NCBI GenBank assembly: GCA_037039925.1
Contig: JAXRKP010000240.1
Location: forward strand, 36,001-100,000
DNA length: 64,000 bases
DNA from: Doris montereyensis
Taxonomy: Eukaryota; Mollusca; Gastropoda; Nudibranchia; Dorididae
Direction of reading: 5' to 3'
Under the pieces are notes generated by a model. That model worked only from the letters and a program-made list of their open reading frames with translations, did not search any database and was not told the DNA's origin. Position 1 is the first letter of the stretch. Each line of letters starts with the position of its first letter. Shown piece by piece: positions 35,229 to 47,200 of this stretch. A program made the position numbers and the translations under genes.

Positions 35229-37655
35229 AAGACAGGTGTGAAAAGTCAATGATAGACTACATAGTTAGCAGCTCTCTTTTTTACAGTACATTGGATGCAA
35301 GAGTAAACAGAGGAGCAGAAATATTTAGTGATCATCACCTAGTGATTGTCAAAATGAGATTACTGACTGAAGAAAACAAACAGAAAAGGAAAGAGAAGAA
35401 AGCTACTAAACTCAAAAATAGAGGAACTAAATAAACCAGTAGTGAAACAGAGATACCAATCTAGAATAAAAAGATTTATCAGTGAAAGACAAATGGATCT
35501 GAATGATAGCACAATAGAAGAAAAGTGGCAGATGTATAAAGAAAGACTCATTAGTTGTACTGAAGAGGTCTGTGGTAGGAAACAAATTAAAGGAGATAGG
35601 AAAAGTACAGCATGGTGAAATGAGAACATCAAGACTAAGATCAAAGAAAAGAAGGATGCCTGGAAGAAATACTTGCAAACAAAGAGACCAGAGGATAGGA
35701 TAGACTACATGAATAAAAGAACTATCGTCAAGGAGGAAGTTAGGAAAGCAAAACAGGAACAATGGGAAGAGTTTGGACAAAGACTTCAAGAAAGCTATCA
35801 AAGAAATTAAAACCTGTTTTGGGGGCCATGAAGAGTATGAGAAAGACCAAAGCATGCCCAATACGACAAATTAAGAATGCCTAAGGAAAAATAATGAAAG
35901 AAGATAGTCAAATCATGGAAACATGAAGAAAGTATTTTCACCAATTACATAATCCCTCAAGGATGTATGAAACAAGGAGTAAAGATGAATTAGTAAGAGT
36001 AATAAGTAATCCAGAGGAGACAGCTGAAGGTGTAGATATATCAATGGAAGAAATCTAAGCAGCTATAAGAAAAGTGAAATTAGGAAAAGCCCCAGGAGCT
36101 GATCAAGTTTATCCAGAAATGATTAAAAACCAAGGGAGAGAGGCAGACAAGCTACTACATGCAATATGCCAACAAGCTTGAAAGTCCAAACAGGCGCCAG
36201 ATGACTGGAAAAAAAGGGAATGGTAGTACCAATACATAAGAAAGGATCAACTATGGAATGTTCAAACTATAGAGGGATATCACTAATTAGCGTTCCAGGA
36301 AAAATATATGCCAGGCTACTGAAATGAGACTAAGGAAAAGAGTTGAGGATCAGATTGAAGACCATCAGAGTGGATTGAGACCAAGAAGAAGTGTACAAGA
36401 CCACATATTTACAATTAGACAAATAATAGAAAAATTCCTTGAGAGAAACATTGACCTGCACCTGTGTTTTATTGACTTAGAAAAGGCATTTGACACTGTG
36501 AGGAGGCACAAGCTATGGCATTCCTTAAAAGAACACAATGTAGAGCAAAATTTAATAGAAGCCATTAAAAGTTTTTTTAGAATAAACCAACATGTGCAGT
36601 GAGAGTAGCTGGAAACATATCTGCAAAATTTGATGTAGATATAGGAGTAAGACAGGGTTGTATCCTTAGTTCTCTTTTGTTTATCACATTTATGGATTCA
36701 GTCGCAAAGGCATCCTCAAAAATGAAGAAAAGAATGTAGGTATGTGGAAGCTCAAACCAGTAAATGTATCAATGCTTTCATTTGCCGATGATTTAGTTCT
36801 GTTTGGAAAATCAGAAAGTGACCTTCAGTTGAATATCAACATTAAGAGCAATGAACTAAATAAAAGAGGAATGAGAGTAAATGCAAAGAAAACCAAAACA
36901 ATGCTAATAACTAGGGAAGCTAAAACACAAAATCTTAAATTGTGCAGGAGAATTTAGAACAAATTCACAGCTACAATTACCTAGGAGTAATGATTAACTC
37001 AGAGGAAAACTAAGGAAGAAATCAGCCAGAGAATCAAAAAGGCAAGTGCATTATATAACCATCTAGGAAAGGCATTTGTAGGTAAGCAAGAATTTTCAAC
37101 AAAAACCAAAATGGCAGTATACAATACAGTTTATTGTCCTACTCTCCTCTATAGCAGCGAACCTGGACCTTAGACAGTAGAGAATACAGTAGAGTACGGG
37201 CAGCTGAAATGAAATATCTAAGAAGAGTAATAGGGAAAACTAAAAGAGACAAAATCAGAAACACAACAATAAGAGATCAAACCAAAGCAGATGGTATAAA
37301 AACTAAGATAGAAATAAATCAATTCCGATGGTTCGGGCATGTAAACAGAATGAATGACAATAGAATAGCTAAATCAGTATACAGTGCTAAAGCCCAAGGT
37401 AAAAGACGAAAAGGTAGACCTCAGAGAAAGAAGATAAAAGAGGGGAAGAAGATATAAACAGAAAAGGCATTGAAAGATCATCGGACATCTGAAATTTGGG
37501 AACATTTTTGCCCACAGAAGGAAACGGGTTTTTGGTAAGAAAATGCCCACATCTCAAGACAGGGCGCATTTCCTGGAGAAAGATCATCTCGTTTAAATTG
37601 GGACATCTGAACCCATACACTTGTTGAAAGGTAGAATGGGAACTGATAAAGAAAG
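35229..37655 (+). mobile_element. APE-type LINE, 5'-truncated (copy D)
   Basis: Plus-strand copy running from the endonuclease C-terminus (GAEIFSDHHLVIVKMRLL near 35310) through the linker and reverse transcriptase: FIDLEKAFDTV near 36465, FADD at 36781-36792, and the downstream block with WFGHVNRMNDNRIAKSVYS near 37330. It ends in a GAAA-type tail at about 37640-37655. Several stops and frameshifts kill it. It gives the sense-strand view used to recognise the other copies. Confidence 0.92.
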
Positions 37656-37799
37656 AAGGAAAAGTTTAATTTTGCCCACATTACAACTAAGGTGATCTAA
37701 GGTGATCTCGGGGTTAAGATTTTTAAATTTTGCCCACATCTAAAACTAAGATCGAATCAGAATTAACAAAAGGCATTTTGCCCATGTTACACTTCACAG

Positions 37800-38605
37800 T
37801 TCATGTTCACACATTTTCACGTTTTGTCAACAGATAAGCTGTTGATGACTCTATTTGGCAGAGCATTCCACTCGCAGATGGTTTGAGGGAAAAGCTGTGT
37901 TTGTAAATGTTGGTCCGGTATGGGTTGATGAATTTTTGCTGGTGATGATTTCTTGTATATTCATTGTTGCATTGAGAAAATAAGTCGATTTTCACGGTTG
38001 ATGTGTCTGTGTTTATTGCTTTGTAAATATTATCCAGTTTCCAGAGAAGACCAGTTAAGTTCCTGTAATGCTTGAGTCACGCATCCTTGTTCTCTTGACC
38101 AGCATTTTTTACAACACGCTGCCCGTCTCTGTACCTTTTCAATTTGGTCAATTTGGTATTGGTGGTGTGGATCCCATGCAGCACTAGCGTATTCTAGCGT
38201 CGGCCTAACAAGTGCTGTGTATGCCTGAGATTTAATTTGCATGGGGCATTGACGCAGGTTTCGTGGATAAACCCAAGGCATCTATTTGCTTTTGATGTGA
38301 TTTCATTTATATGATCATCCCATTGGAGTTTGTTGTTGAGACGGACTCCCAGATATGTTATGCTTTGAACGTGTTCCAGATGCTCGTTCATGAGGGTATA
38401 ATCATATATGACTGGCTTTCGTTTTGGTGTAACGTTCATCACATAGCACTTTGATGGATGGAATTTCATATGCCACTCTTCAGTCCATTTTTCAAGGGTT
38501 GACAGATCTCTTTGAAGGTTTTTCTGCACTGGCTTTGTTTGTTATTTCTCGAAACAACAGGCTGTCGTCCGCAAACAGTTTAAGATTTGTATCAGGGGAC
38601 TTCAG
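37800..38605 (-). mobile_element. Second jockey/CR1-like LINE fragment
   Basis: Read on the minus strand: LKLFADDSLLF (active site near 38560), then the block TYLGVRLNNKLQWDDHINEI, then ALVRPTLEYASAAWDPH, then FINPYRTNIYKHSFSL near 37905 at the C-terminal end. The order is that of the reverse transcriptase C-terminal half of jockey/CR1-type LINEs. There are at least three frame breaks. It lies in intron 2 of the DNAJC22-like gene, in the same orientation. The stretch 37656-37799 has two copies of a ttttgcccac-type motif and nothing else. Confidence 0.88.
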
Positions 38606-38619
38606 AGTTTTTAGTAAGA

Positions 38620-38890
38620 TTGTTTAATTTTACCCAGACTGCCTGTAAACAGCCAAGGGATCTTTAACATGCACAGAGTGTTGTGATCTTCACAGGACCT
38701 CATTTTGATCATCCATCTCTGATGGGACTAGATGTCGGTCCAACTACCTGGACCAGGGGCGTGGGTTTTACATGAAAATAAACAAAGAAAATATTTCAAC
38801 CTGCTGGTAATGAACCCATGACCTTTTGTTTGAGAGGTCGACACCTTGCCTCCGGACCACCAATACTCCATATAAGAGGTGAAAAAAAAA
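38620..38890 (-). mobile_element. tRNA-derived SINE, antisense
   Basis: On the minus strand a head with TGGTCCGGAGGCAAGG and GGGTTCATTACC is followed by a body whose complement reads cagccaagggatctttaaca and tcacaggacctcattttgat. Related tRNA-like heads lie at 26632 and 18305. Confidence 0.6.
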
Positions 38891-39106
38891 GCTCCGAGAC
38901 AAAACGAATTCAAATCCAATACTATACACTTGTAGTTGATTTTCAAACAAATTTATATCATGTCTGAAAGAGATATGTGGAAATATTGTAATCTATTAAA
39001 GTAAAATATCACAATCAAAGGATTACTGTTTTAAATCAGAGTAAAAATTAGTCATATCTTGTTAATTAAGTAAAAACTGCAATGTGCAGAAGAAAGATAC
39101 TATTAC

Positions 39107-39575
39107 CTCAAGTGCATTTGCTTCCCAGAAAAATCAAAGACATCGACTGCGTCAGTAAAAGCACTATTCCATCCATCCGTGCGGAGAGCAATGTAAATTC
39201 TATAAAATGATTCCTTAATGCGGTACCAGGCAGGGAGGCAAAGAAATTGCGCATAGCAACTCGAAGAGGAATCCTCTCGCCATTGTTAACAGTAATCTCT
39301 GCGTGATAATAAACTCCATAACAAAAAGACGGCACTCCATAATGAGATGTAGGCCAAGAAGATGAGTACATTCACAAAACCCCGTCTTCGGGACGACTTT
39401 AAATCCAGCGGCCGCCATTGCAAGCCAAAGTACCAAGCAACCAGAGAGGCAAAAACTGTTGGTACCGAGACATTGGACTCACTGGCCACAAGCCATGGCG
39501 TGGCTATCAATGCTCCAACCAGCGGGTAGATGAAAGGACACTGAATCTCTCCGATGTTTGCAACAACCCATACAC
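39107..39575 (-). CDS. DNAJC22: DNAJC22-like gene, coding exon 2: membrane segments and linker
   Basis: A 469-bp exon with acceptor tttccacag and donor gtaata. It encodes hydrophobic segments (PFIYPLVGALIATPWLV, VPTVFASLVAWYFGLQW, FVNVLIFLAYISLWS), then a polar region (AEITVNNGERIPLRVA) and an aromatic-rich linker (AWYRIKESFYRIYIALRTDG) leading into helix I of the J domain. Three single-base faults break the frame: an extra A in the run 39323-39327, a missing G in 39233-39235 and a missing C in 39124-39126 (plus-strand bases). All are homopolymers. With them allowed for, the exon is 470 bp and joins both neighbours in phase. No substitution stop is seen. Assembly error is likelier than decay, though a young pseudogene is possible. 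Confidence 0.84.
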
Positions 39576-39888
39576 CTGTGGAAATGAGACCAAAATGAAA
39601 GTATAATTTTCACGTTTCCAAAAAATACATTATTTATGAAAAAAGTCATGTGAAAGAGGGAAAAGGAAAGAAGTAAAACCTACCAGTAGTACCTGCCAAC
39701 CATCACACAGCCCATGAAAGAGCATTCAAAGGATGAGTTGAAGGACTCAAAGAAGATTAACCTGGTCAACTACGGGAACAGTTTTCTCGAATAAATTCAG
39801 GCAGGCGTAATATCATCCAACACAAATGAATAAATTCAGGCAGGCGTAATACCATACAACACACTTTCCGAAACTACTTTGTACTCAC

Positions 39889-40297
39889 CCATGCTGCTTC
39901 CCGCCACGATTAAAACACCAGAACACACTCTGTAAAACACTGTGGTCATCATAGAAATTTCTGATTCGTTATCTTTGAAGTCTGGCAACAATCCACACAG
40001 AATTATGCTGGCCAGATAGCCCATTGCAAACATTCCCATTGACCGTACCAGCCCACACGATGGTTGTTTTTTTGTTTGCCATGGAAGTGAGATATTGTTC
40101 CTGCCATTCCTTCTCTCTGTTCCGACATTTTACATAGAATGGAATTCTCCACAAGTCCCGAAACCAGCCGAGACCAAAAACACCACCAAGTGTGGCAAAC
40201 CAGACAAAGCATGATTCACACGGCCAAGGTACAAATGATGAAGCCCGAAGAAGCCGCCAATGATCCACAACAGATATGTCAGTGCAAGGCTTGCCAT
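39889..40297 (-). CDS. DNAJC22: DNAJC22-like gene, coding exon 1: start codon and TM2-like domain
   Basis: The exon runs from about 40326 (acceptor tttctttcag, so a non-coding exon lies upstream) to a gtgagt donor at 39888. The first ATG in frame is at 40297-40295. The N-terminal segment is hydrophobic and carries GGFFGLHHLYLGR, a TM2-like signature, then WFATLGGVFGLGWFRDLWR. A second membrane segment (MFAMGYLASIILCGLL) and a third (VFYRVCSGVLIVAG) follow. Two compensating homopolymer faults occur: a missing A in 40206-40208 and an extra T in 40067-40073 (plus-strand bases). The predicted protein is about 356 residues, close to human DNAJC22 (341). Confidence 0.86.
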
Positions 40298-40567
40298 GTC
40301 TTCAACATGGAATTGTAATCTTCAACCTGAAAGAAAAAAATGGTTAAGAATCACAATCAGTATGTGGAAAATATGAACAAAGCACAATTGTTAAAAAAAA
40401 TGCAAATAAAGAAATCAAAAGAAACTAACACAAAACAACATGCTTCAGACAGGTTACCCTTCTTGTTTGATTTTTTATTTGATTTGATTTACCCACATCC
40501 ACAACTAAGGTGATCTCTGGGGTTTTGGCAGGATTTTAATTTTGCCCGGACTGCCCTGGAAACAGCA

Positions 40568-41187
<620 letters not shown>

Positions 41188-41668
41188 AGCATCCACTACT
41201 GTCCATGGGGGAGACATGAGATAGGGATAAGGGGGTTAGAATCCGCTACTGTCCATAGGGGAAGCATGAGATAGGGATAAGGGGGGTTAGAATCCGCTAC
41301 TGTCCATAGGGCAAGCATGAGATAGGGATAAGGGGGGTTAGAATCTGCTACTGTCCATAGGGAAGCATGAGATAGGGATAAGGGGGGTTAGAATCCGCTA
41401 CTGTCCATGGGGGAAGCATAAGATAGGGATAAGGGGAATTAGAACCCGCTACTGTCCATAGGGGAAGCATGAGATAGGGATAAGGGGGGATTAGAATCTG
41501 CTACTGTCCATGGGGGAGGCATGAGATAGGGATAAGGGGGATTAGAATCCGCTACTGTCCATAGGGGAAGCATGAGATAGGGATAGGGGGGATTAGAATC
41601 CGCTACTGGGAGGGAGGGACGGAGGGAGGGAGGGAGGGGAGGGAGGAGAGAGGAGGGAGAGAGGGAGA

Positions 41669-41737
<69 letters not shown>

Positions 41738-41740
41738 CAC
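41188..41740. repeat. 51-bp minisatellite followed by (GGGA)n/(GA)n
   Basis: About eight units of 50-52 bp from 41188 to 41612, carrying aatccgctactgtccatagg and gcatgagatagggataaggg. They lead straight into a G-rich GGGA repeat (41607-41680) and a GA run to 41740. The loss or gain of a single G in the G-runs explains the period variation. Confidence 0.94.
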
Positions 41741-42420
41741 GCAAGTTCGAGGATAGCTCTAGATCTAGATTGGTGCCCGACTCCAAAATATGAGTTTATT
41801 GTGCATGCAAAGAAAAGAATATCTCTGTGACCTTTGACCTTATTCCGGGAATATTTCTGTAGTTAACTGAGCGTTCTTAGTTCACTTTATGAAGTCTCTC
41901 TCTCTCTCCCGGTTGGGAATAAGAAAAATAAGTATTCCGACACCCAGTGTCTTCTCAGTGTTGGTATTATTCCCAACTATGTTGGAGGAAAAATGTCCAA
42001 CAGGGTTGGTAATAAGAAAATTAGTACAGTAGTGACTGCCTAATTGCCCGTTGCATGGGAAGCAGAGAAAACAGGCATTTAGGTCAGAGGCAACAATTGA
42101 AGGTGGGGGGAGGGGGGGTGATCACCGAGGGAGTTCATCGGGTATGGTGCAGAAATTCAATATTTACAAAAATTTAATGCAAGAAATAGGGTCACCTGGT
42201 TATCATTTAGCTCTTTAGCACTGAGGTGGTAAGCGCAGGCGGATTGATCATCGCTCGCCATGAAGACTCGAAAGCACAATAGATAGGGTCAATGCAAGAC
42301 AGGGAGCTATAAAAGTGTTCACACCTTGTCTCTCGATCCCGATGCATGCCCAGTCTATTAAAAACACCAGGTGAGTCCTTGTTACTTACGACATCAAGAA
42401 AGAGTCGTGGGTCCGGTCCC
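41741..42420. other. Stretch without a recognised gene
   Basis: Contains a local repeat of ttgggaataagaaaa-type sequence near 41925 and 42005. No gene is seen. Confidence 0.4.
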
Positions 42421-42749
42421 AACAAAGGCAACTGCAGGTATCATCTTCTCCAAATTATCATTAAATTCATCTGACTTAATTCTTATTGCTCAGTGACAAA
42501 CCAGTGATCAATGGGACAAAGGCTGTGTTGTACAGTGGGTGGAGTTAAGAAGAGAAGACTGGTCATCTTTTATTACATTACAATGGAAAGGTAATGAAGG
42601 GTGGTTACATTGCATGGCACATTGTTGATGGGCATATAAGCCCTATTAGCGAGGGGATTACATGCATGATGAAAAAAAAAGAATATTCATCAACGACAGA
42701 CGACTTTAATGATAATTTTGAGAAGATGATACCTGCAGTTGCCTTTGTT
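42421..42749. mobile_element. Short TIR element (MITE-like), 329 bp
   Basis: The first 30 bases (from aacaaaggcaactgcaggta) are a perfect reverse complement of the last 30 (42720-42749). The inverted similarity continues inward with mismatches to about 42475 and 42696, giving arms of roughly 55 bp. The centre has no coding capacity. No clear target duplication is seen at the edges, so the true ends could lie a few bases away. Superfamily unknown. Confidence 0.72.
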
Positions 42750-43570
42750 TTTGAAATGGGCATTTAGAGGGGCAATTTATATAGAAAAAAATCGGTTTCA
42801 CCGAGATTGCGGGCATTTAGGCGAACCGGGTATTGTGGCGGCGGCATATTTAGACGGTCACTACTGTATTACCAACACGGTTGAGAATAACAACTACGTT
42901 CAACTAAATTTTGCATTGCACAGAGCCATGGCCATGAGCAGTCATGGTTAAGACAGTAAGAGTCAAGATTAAAGATACATCATGTACCACATGAAGATCT
43001 GTATAAAAACAGTTTACTTTCAATATTGCATGTGAGTTCATCTGGGGCCCACTTATAAAAGCACACATCTAAAATCTTAAATGTTATGTTATTAATAATT
43101 CATATATTTAAATCTAGATTCTAGGTCTAGATCTAGATCTAGATCTACCTTTGATTGAAATGAAATAAGTATTGTGAAGTTCACCTGCCAAATGCCAGAT
43201 CTCAGATTGGAGCTGTGGTCTTACTTTCAACAACTGGAAAACACTCCAACACACTTGAGGACAGAAGCAAATATGCATACTAAGAGGTACTTATGAATAA
43301 TTAGATGCAGATATAAACTAGATATATCATAGTTCTAGGCTACGTGTTGCTTGGCTGTGGATTGATGACACAGCTGATGTTACAGAGATAACGAAAGCCA
43401 AGCCCCCTCACAGAAACGTCCATTTTCAGTATCGCAATATTATTCCTTTGTCATGAAAAAGAAATGCAGTGACGTTGGCAAAGACACTGGCAACTTATTG
43501 TAGCGTCTTTGATGTTTGTACAGGGAACAATTATTGTCCTAAAAAAAGAATGATAAAGAAGGAATTGTTT
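42750..43570. other. Stretch without a recognised gene
   Basis: A 70-codon open frame at 42739-42951 overlaps the TIR and has no domain. A tctagatctagatctagatc cluster lies at about 43120-43146. Nothing else is seen. Confidence 0.4.
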
Positions 43571-43572
<2 letters not shown>

Positions 43573-43657
<85 letters not shown>

Positions 43658-43659
43658 GC

Positions 43660-43754
<95 letters not shown>

Positions 43755-43773
43755 CAGAGAGAGAGAGAGAGAC

Positions 43774-43815
<42 letters not shown>

Positions 43816-43843
43816 GGAGAGAGAGACAGAGACAGAGACAGAA

Positions 43844-43874
<31 letters not shown>

Positions 43875-44095
43875 GGGGCAGAGACAGGACAGAGACAGGC
43901 AGACAGTGGGGGTGGGGGTGGGGAGAAAGACTGACAGACAGGCAGAGACAGAAAAAGAGAGACAAGTACAGAGATAGAAACGGAGAGACAGAGAGATAAA
44001 GACAGACAGACAGACAGACAGACAAAAGAGATACAGAGAGAGAGAGAAAAGTCAGGGAGACAGAAAGACAGAAAGATACAGACGTTCAGCATACT

Positions 44096-44191
<96 letters not shown>

Positions 44192-44209
44192 CCCCCCCCC
44201 CCCCCCCCC
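43573..44209. repeat. Compound GA / GACA microsatellite, then CT run and C-run
   Basis: GA repeats from 43573, broken by GACA and GGCA blocks (43636-43670, 43850-43875), continue with decay to about 44060. A pure CT run follows at 44099-44188, ending in about 20 consecutive C. The purine and pyrimidine runs are complementary. Long open frames through them (RE or SL dipeptides) are not genes. Confidence 0.97.
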
Positions 44210-44213
44210 GTCG

Positions 44214-47200
44214 TTTATAGTGTACATCGAGTTCAGACGTCATTTATAGTGTACATTGATGGCCAGTGTAACACAAGATGATGAAGTACATGAGTACAGT
44301 TGGTAGATCTGATCTAGACTGACCTAGAATCTCTTTATTCAGCATTTATATACTTATCTAAGGATAAGGAGAATTAAGTCTAATAATACACATACATATA
44401 AGATGACAACAGTTACATCACTTTTTACAATATGGATTATCATTCTATTACAATTGAGTTCAGACGTCATTTATAGTGCACATCGAGTTCAGACGTCATT
44501 TATAGTTTACATCGAGTTCAGACGTCATTTATAGTGTACATTGAGTTCAGACGTCGTTGATAGAGTAAATCGAGTTCAGACGTCGTTGATAGAGTAAATC
44601 GAGTTCAGACGTCATTGATAGAGTAAATCGAGTTCAGGTTCAGATGTCGTTGATAGAGTAAATCGAGTTCAGGTTCAGACGTCGTTGATAGAGTAAATCG
44701 AGTTCAGGTTCAGATGTCGTTGATAGAGTAAATCGAGTTCGGAGACGTCGTTGATAGAGTAAATCGAGTTCAGATGTCGTGGATAGAGTAAATCAAGTTC
44801 AGATGTAAGTGGATAGAGTAAATCGAGTTCAGGTTCAGATGTCGTTGATAGAGTAAATCGAGTTCAGATGTCGTGGATAGAGTAAATCGAGTTCAGATGT
44901 CGTGGATAGAGTAAATCGAGTTCAGGTTCAGATGTCGTGGATAGAGTAAATCGAGTTCAGATGTCGTGGATAGAGTAAATCGAGTTCAGACGTCGTTGAT
45001 AGAGTAAATCGAGTTCAGATGTCGTGATAGAGTAAATCGAGGTTCAGATGTCGTTGATAGAGTAAATCGAGTTCAGGTTCAGATGTCGATGGATAGAGTA
45101 AATCGAGTTCAGGTTCAGATGTCGTGGATAGAGTAAATCGAGTTCAGGTTCAGATGTCGTGGATAGAGTAAATCGAGTTCAGGTTCAGATGTCGTGGATA
45201 GAGTAAATCGAGTTCAGATGTCGTGGATAGAGCAAATCGAGTTCAGATGTCGCGGGATAGAGTAAATCGAGTTCAGATGTCGTGAATAGAGTAAATCAAG
45301 TTCAGACGTCGTTTAGACTGTACATCGAGTTCATACGTCGTTTAAACTGTACATCAAGCTCATGCGCCGTTTATAATGTAAGTCGAGTTCACTCGTCATT
45401 TAATGAATATAATGAGTTCATACGTCGTTTATACTGTAAATCGAGTTCAGACGTCGTTTAAACTGTACATCAAGTTCATACGTCGTTTATACTGTACATC
45501 AAGTTCATACGTCGTTTAAACTGTACATCAAGTTCATACGTCGTTTAAACTGTACATCAAGTTCATACGTCGTTTAAACTGTACATCAAGTTCATACGTC
45601 GTTTAATGAGTACATTAAGTTCAGACGTGATTAATACTGTACCACAAATTCATACATCGTTAATATACGTCGAGCTCAGGCGTTTGTTGATAAAGAAAAT
45701 CGAGTTTAGACATCATTATAGAGTACATCGAGTTTAGGCGTCGTTGACAGAGTACACCCAGTTCAAGTCATTAATACTGTACATCAGATTCATACATCGT
45801 TGAAAAAGTACTTCGAGCTCAGACGTCGTTTAAAGAGTACATCAAATTCTGACGTTGTGTATAGAGTACATGGAGTTTAGATATCATTAGAGTACATCGA
45901 GTTTACATCATAGAGCTTAGACATCATTAATAGTGTACATCGAGTTTAGACATCGTGCATAGAGTCATCGAGTTTAGACATCATTAATAGAGTACATCGA
46001 GTTTAGACATCGTAATAGAGAGTACATGGAGTTTAGACATTGATAGAGTACATGGAGTTTAGACATCATTAATAAAGTACATCGAGTTTAGACATTGTTA
46101 TAGAGTACATGGAGTTTAGACGTTATTAATAATGTACATCGAGTTTAGACATCGTATAGAGTACATTGAGTTTAGACATCGTGTATAGAGTATATCGAGT
46201 TTAGACATCGTGTATAGAGTACATGGAGTTTAGACATCATTAATAGAGTACATCGAGTTTAGACATAGTGTATAGAGTACATCGAGTTTAGACGTTATTA
46301 ATAATGTACATCGAGTTTAAACATCGTGTATAGAGTACATTGAGTTTAGACATCATGCATAGAGTATATCGAGTTTAGACATCGTGTATAGAGTATATCG
46401 AGTTTAGACATAGTGTATAGAGTACATCGAGTTTAGACGTTTATTAATAATGTACATCGAGTTTAAACATCGTGTATAGAGTACATCGAGTTTAGACATC
46501 GTGTATAGAGTATATCGAGTTTAGACATTGTGTATAGAGTACATCGAGTTTAGACATCGTGTATAGAGTATATCGAGTTTAGACATCGTGTATAGAGTAT
46601 ATCGAGTTTAGACATCGTGTATAGAGTATATCGAGTTTAGACATCGTGTATAGAGTACATGGAGTTTAGACATCATTAATAGAGTACATCGAGTTTAGAC
46701 ATAGTGTATAGAGTACATCGAGTTTAGACGTTATTGATAATGTACATCGAGTTTAAACATCGTGTATAGAGTACATTGAGTTTAGACATCATGCATAGAG
46801 TATATCGAGTTTAGACATCGTGTATAGAGTATATCGAGTTTAGACATAGTGTATAGAGTACATCGAGTTTAGACGTTATTAATAATGTACATCGAGTTTA
46901 AACATCGTGTATAGAGTACATCGAGTTTAGACATCGTGTATAGAGTATATCGAGTTTAGACATTGTGTATAGAGTACATCGAGTTTAGACATCGTGTATA
47001 GAGTATATCGAGTTTAGACATCGTGTATAGAGTATATCGAGTTTAGACGTTATTAATAAAGTACATTGAGTTTAGACATCGTGTATAGAGTATATCGAGT
47101 TTAGACATCGTGTATAGAGTATATCGAGTTTAGACGTTATTAATAAAGAACATTGAGTTTAGACATTGTGTATAGAGTATATCGAGTTTAGACATCGTGT

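Noticed and set aside
33528..36840. Twin-priming inversion of a single LINE insertion
   Set aside because: The two arms contain the same region of the element; twin priming gives non-overlapping parts.
32683..39106. A missing small exon between the linker and J-domain exons of the DNAJC22-like gene
   Set aside because: First suspected because phases disagreed. Allowing one lost base in the run at 39124-39126 restores phase 0 and a continuous helix I, so no extra exon is needed.
42739..42951. A 70-codon plus-strand gene
   Set aside because: It starts inside the terminal repeat of the MITE-like element and has no domain or splice context.
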